Of a stretch of DNA of 64,000 nt, positions 62,085-64,000 are shown in pieces; within the stretch, counting starts at the first letter, position 1, and every line of letters begins with the position of its first letter. The stretch covers positions 109,741-173,740 of the forward strand of contig FOBR01000010.1 of NCBI GenBank assembly GCA_900109895.1, written 5' to 3'. The notes under the pieces are model-generated. The model did no database searches. It worked only from the letters and a program-made list of their open reading frames with translations, and was not told the DNA's origin. This stretch comes from a bacterium A37T11. Lineage in GTDB: Bacteria > Bacteroidota > Bacteroidia > Sphingobacteriales > Sphingobacteriaceae. The position numbers and the translations under genes are program-made.

Positions 62085-63452
62085 TTAGAAATGTAAAATT
62101 CGCCATTCCTTTGGATAATAATTGTTAATGCGATTAGCTAGTATTTTTGCCCACCCTAGTCCATGGCCTTGGTAAGTGACCAACGTCCATCCTTTTTTAT
62201 TAGATGCCACAGGCAACTCATTTTTCCGGAGAAACTCTAGGGCCGATGGTAGTTCTAGAGGTAACGCTGGTGTACTTGGATGGATATGGCAGCTTAAGGC
62301 AAGTTCATGATGTGGGATGAATTCACTTCGGATGGTTTTGCCTAGTTTGGTGCCAGCCTTTTTTAGGTACAGGTTTTTTTGCAAGCCCTGGATGCTGTCA
62401 AGGTGGTTTTTTGGGACCATAAAAAGGTCATCGCCCATTTCCAGCAGCGTGGGGGCCATACCCGGAGTGACCCACTCAATTAATACCTTGGTTAATGGCT
62501 GTCTGGGACGGGATTTTGCTGTTGCAGGTTGATACGATTTTTGAGGGCTTGTTTTTCTGAATACACTAATAAAAAATCCTTCGCCAGTTGTTAGGTGCGG
62601 GTAGAATCTATAGCCGTAACAATGATGTATTTTTGATTGGGTTTCTTGGATACCCCATGCTGGCTGACAGGAAATCCGGATATTTTCAAATCCGGATAAA
62701 TCGCAAATCCAGTCGGCTATTTCTTCGTTTTCTGCGGTTGAAAAGGAGCAGGTGGCATATAAAAGAATGCCTCCTTCTTTTAGGGCAATAAGGCTATCTG
62801 AAAGAATGCGTTTTTGGCGTTGGCTGCATAGGTTAACGGTGTTTTCCGACCATTCGTCCATGCTATGGGGGTCTTTGCGGAACATTCCTGATCCTGAACA
62901 GGGGGCATCAACCAGCATGAGGTCGAAAAAACCAGGCAGGCGGCTAAAGGCAGAAGGGTCATTATTGCTAACGACGGTATTGTCATACCCCCATCGGGTT
63001 AAATTATCTGCAAGCAGTGTGACACGTGTTTTGATCAATTCATTGGCCAATATTAAACTCCCTGGATGCAGCGCACTGTTAAGGAGTGTGCTTTTTCCTC
63101 CGGGTGCTGCACATAAATCTAACGCCTTCAAGGCTGTTTGGTGTAAATTCAATGAGCGGACGATGTGGTCAATGAACATAGAGGAGGGCTCTTGAACATA
63201 ATAGCATCCGGCATGGAATAAAGGATCTGTTGTAAATATTGGGCGCTTTGGTAATAAATATCCTTGTTTACACCAAGGGATGGATTCCCAATGCGGTTCG
63301 GGGCTCATTCCTTTGGCTGGATTTATACGGATGGAGGTTACCTGGCTGCTGACTTCATGAGCTGCTAAAAATAAAGATCCATCAATACCGTAAGCTTCTG
63401 ATAGCTCCAGAAGCAGTGACGCGGGAAATACCGTATTCATTATTGCAAACAT
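62085..63452 (-). CDS. rRNA cytosine-C5 methyltransferase (RsmF/NOL1-type)
   Basis: A 455-residue RNA methyltransferase. SAM site ALDLCAAPGGKSTLL near residue 114, motif IV DAPCSGSGMFRKDP (Cys185), and motif VI YATCSFSTAENEE with the catalytic Cys. The C-terminal third (about 330-455) is the PUA-like RNA-binding part found in the RsmF/YebU branch, ending GLGWAKILANRINNYYP. It makes m5C in 16S or 23S rRNA. A second in-frame ATG at 63440 (MNTVFPAS) is the better start by comparison with the family. Confidence 0.93.
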   Translation of the reverse strand: MFAIMNTVFPASLLLELSEAYGIDGSLFLAAHEVSSQVTSIRINPAKGMSPEPHWESIPWCKQGYLLPKRPIFTTDPLFHAGCYYVQEPSSMFIDHIVRSLNLHQTALKALDLCAAPGGKSTLLNSALHPGSLILANELIKTRVTLLADNLTRWGYDNTVVSNNDPSAFSRLPGFFDLMLVDAPCSGSGMFRKDPHSMDEWSENTVNLCSQRQKRILSDSLIALKEGGILLYATCSFSTAENEEIADWICDLSGFENIRISCQPAWGIQETQSKIHHCYGYRFYPHLTTGEGFFISVFRKTSPQKSYQPATAKSRPRQPLTKVLIEWVTPGMAPTLLEMGDDLFMVPKNHLDSIQGLQKNLYLKKAGTKLGKTIRSEFIPHHELALSCHIHPSTPALPLELPSALEFLRKNELPVASNKKGWTLVTYQGHGLGWAKILANRINNYYPKEWRILHF

Positions 63453-63515
63453 ACTATATTTTCATGAGGGATAAATTTTCTGAAAATTTATTTGATATTA
63501 TCATTTATATATGCG

Positions 63516-63523
63516 TACATTTG
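63516..63523 (+). promoter_or_regulatory. Possible upstream promoter -7 box
   Basis: TACATTTG, a full match to TAnnTTTG, with TTTG at 63491-63494 (spacer 21). Weaker than the two promoters that follow, and no gene is seen directly behind it. Confidence 0.3.
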
Positions 63524-63636
63524 TGGTTCCGGCTTTTTTTAGTTTGGATGTTCTTTGTAGAAATAATTGCTGGCAGAAACCCTAATTTGAAATGTTTTTT
63601 GCTTATTATTAGTTACTTGCAAAATAGTTGATTTTC

Positions 63637-63670
63637 TTTTTTGGATATTCGGAAATCCTTTCTACCTTTG
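63637..63670 (+). promoter_or_regulatory. Strong promoter P1 near the right edge
   Basis: TTTTTTG (63637-63643), 19-base spacer, TACCTTTG (63663-63670), followed by CAGCCCGCC. It fits the Bacteroidota consensus in both boxes and in spacing. Confidence 0.75.
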
Positions 63671-63827
63671 CAGCCCGCCAAGGGGATAAGGAAGTAGGAA
63701 TAGCAGATGGCGGTCGTTTTTTGAAAGTTTATTTTTAGATTTTGAGAGGTTGAGTTTTCTCTTTCGGTTTTGGCTGAAGAATGTTTTGAAAACCTGATTT
63801 AGAATCTGAAAAAATAAAAAAAAATAA

Positions 63828-63860
63828 TTTTTGCAGAATAGGAAAATACTTCTACCTTTG
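63828..63860 (+). promoter_or_regulatory. Strong promoter P2 near the right edge
   Basis: TTTTTG (63828-63833), 19-base spacer, TACCTTTG (63853-63860), followed by CAGTCCC. It repeats the P1 boxes 190 bases downstream. Tandem strong promoters with no gene before the window end suggest an rRNA or tRNA operon just outside. Confidence 0.75.
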
Positions 63861-63870
63861 CAGTCCCAAA

Positions 63871-64000
63871 CGAAACGAGGGGAATTAGAAAAAGGGTTTC
63901 GATTAATAAAAAAGGTTGCGGCGCGATGCCAGAACCGACAAAATTGAATATTTGGATACCTTTCGGGGCATCATCAAAATAGAAGCCGAAGCGTGAGCGG
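63871..64000 (+). other. Untranslated leader downstream of P2, running off the window
   Basis: No coding frame and no recognisable rRNA or tRNA body is present. CGAAAC (63880s) can pair with GTTTCG (63896-63901), giving a small leader hairpin. The sequence is compatible with an rRNA leader, but the 16S gene itself is not in the window. Confidence 0.4.

Noticed and set aside
63871..64000. Start of 16S rRNA or a tRNA at the right edge
   Set aside because: No conserved 16S 5' sequence or cloverleaf could be found in the last 130 bases; only promoters and leader are visible.

Overview
The window is a chromosomal stretch from a Bacteroidota bacterium, most likely of the Sphingobacteriales (Pedobacter/Mucilaginibacter/Olivibacter-like). 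The evidence is four SusC/SusD-type outer-membrane uptake systems, each with a FecI-type ECF sigma factor and a FecR anti-sigma factor, promoters of the Bacteroidota form TTTG-N19-TAnnTTTG, and moderate GC content. Assignment below the order is inference.

Layout. 1-1043: a decayed patch (frameshifted DUF4369-type fragment, truncated DsbD-alpha-like gene with an unrelated tail). 1048-9570 (minus): uptake locus 1 (sigma, FecR, SusC, SusD, TlpA-like thioredoxin). 9622-11196: AAA-ATPase/PD-(D/E)XK gene. 11273-18340 (minus): uptake locus 2. 18394-19962: second AAA-ATPase/PD-(D/E)XK gene. The five-gene order AAA-nuclease, sigma, FecR, SusC, SusD therefore occurs twice in tandem. 20179-22714 (plus): a small cassette resembling a phage lysis module (HTH protein, three-TM holin-like protein, CHAP-like peptidoglycan hydrolase, FN3 protein, lipoprotein with C-terminal TM resembling a unimolecular spanin), closed by a strong terminator. 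22779-23636: no recognisable gene. 23637-30312 (minus): uptake locus 3. 30669-39328: rhamnoside-degrading enzymes (GH106 broken by an in-frame stop, a DUF6067-like putative hydrolase, GH78). 39500-54203 (plus): uptake locus 4, extended by DUF4843 and PKD-like lipoproteins, a metzincin-like metalloprotease, a paralogue of it that lost its zinc site, and a thioredoxin-like protein. 54200-62048: a complete glucuronate-to-KDPG module (eda, kdgK, SDR, uxuA, uxaC, ExuT-like transporter, LacI regulator). 62085-63452: an rRNA m5C methyltransferase. 63453-64000: tandem strong promoters reading off the right edge, probably into an rRNA or tRNA operon.

How the parts work together. SusC STN domains should signal through FecR to release the ECF sigma factor, which then activates its SusCD operon. 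The rhamnosidases and the glucuronate module suggest use of plant or algal polysaccharides rich in rhamnose and uronic acid; locus 4 looks directed at proteins or peptides.

Most notable for follow-up: (1) in three of the four FecR-SusC gaps there is an intrinsic terminator on the antisense strand, with a promoter-like -7 box on that strand at the susC start codon, predicting antisense RNAs of about 91-95 nt in all three; (2) the holin/endolysin/u-spanin-like cassette; (3) short iterated repeats lying in frame inside several genes as well as between genes; (4) an active/inactive metalloprotease pair; (5) the repeated pairing of AAA-nuclease genes with sigma/FecR/SusCD blocks.
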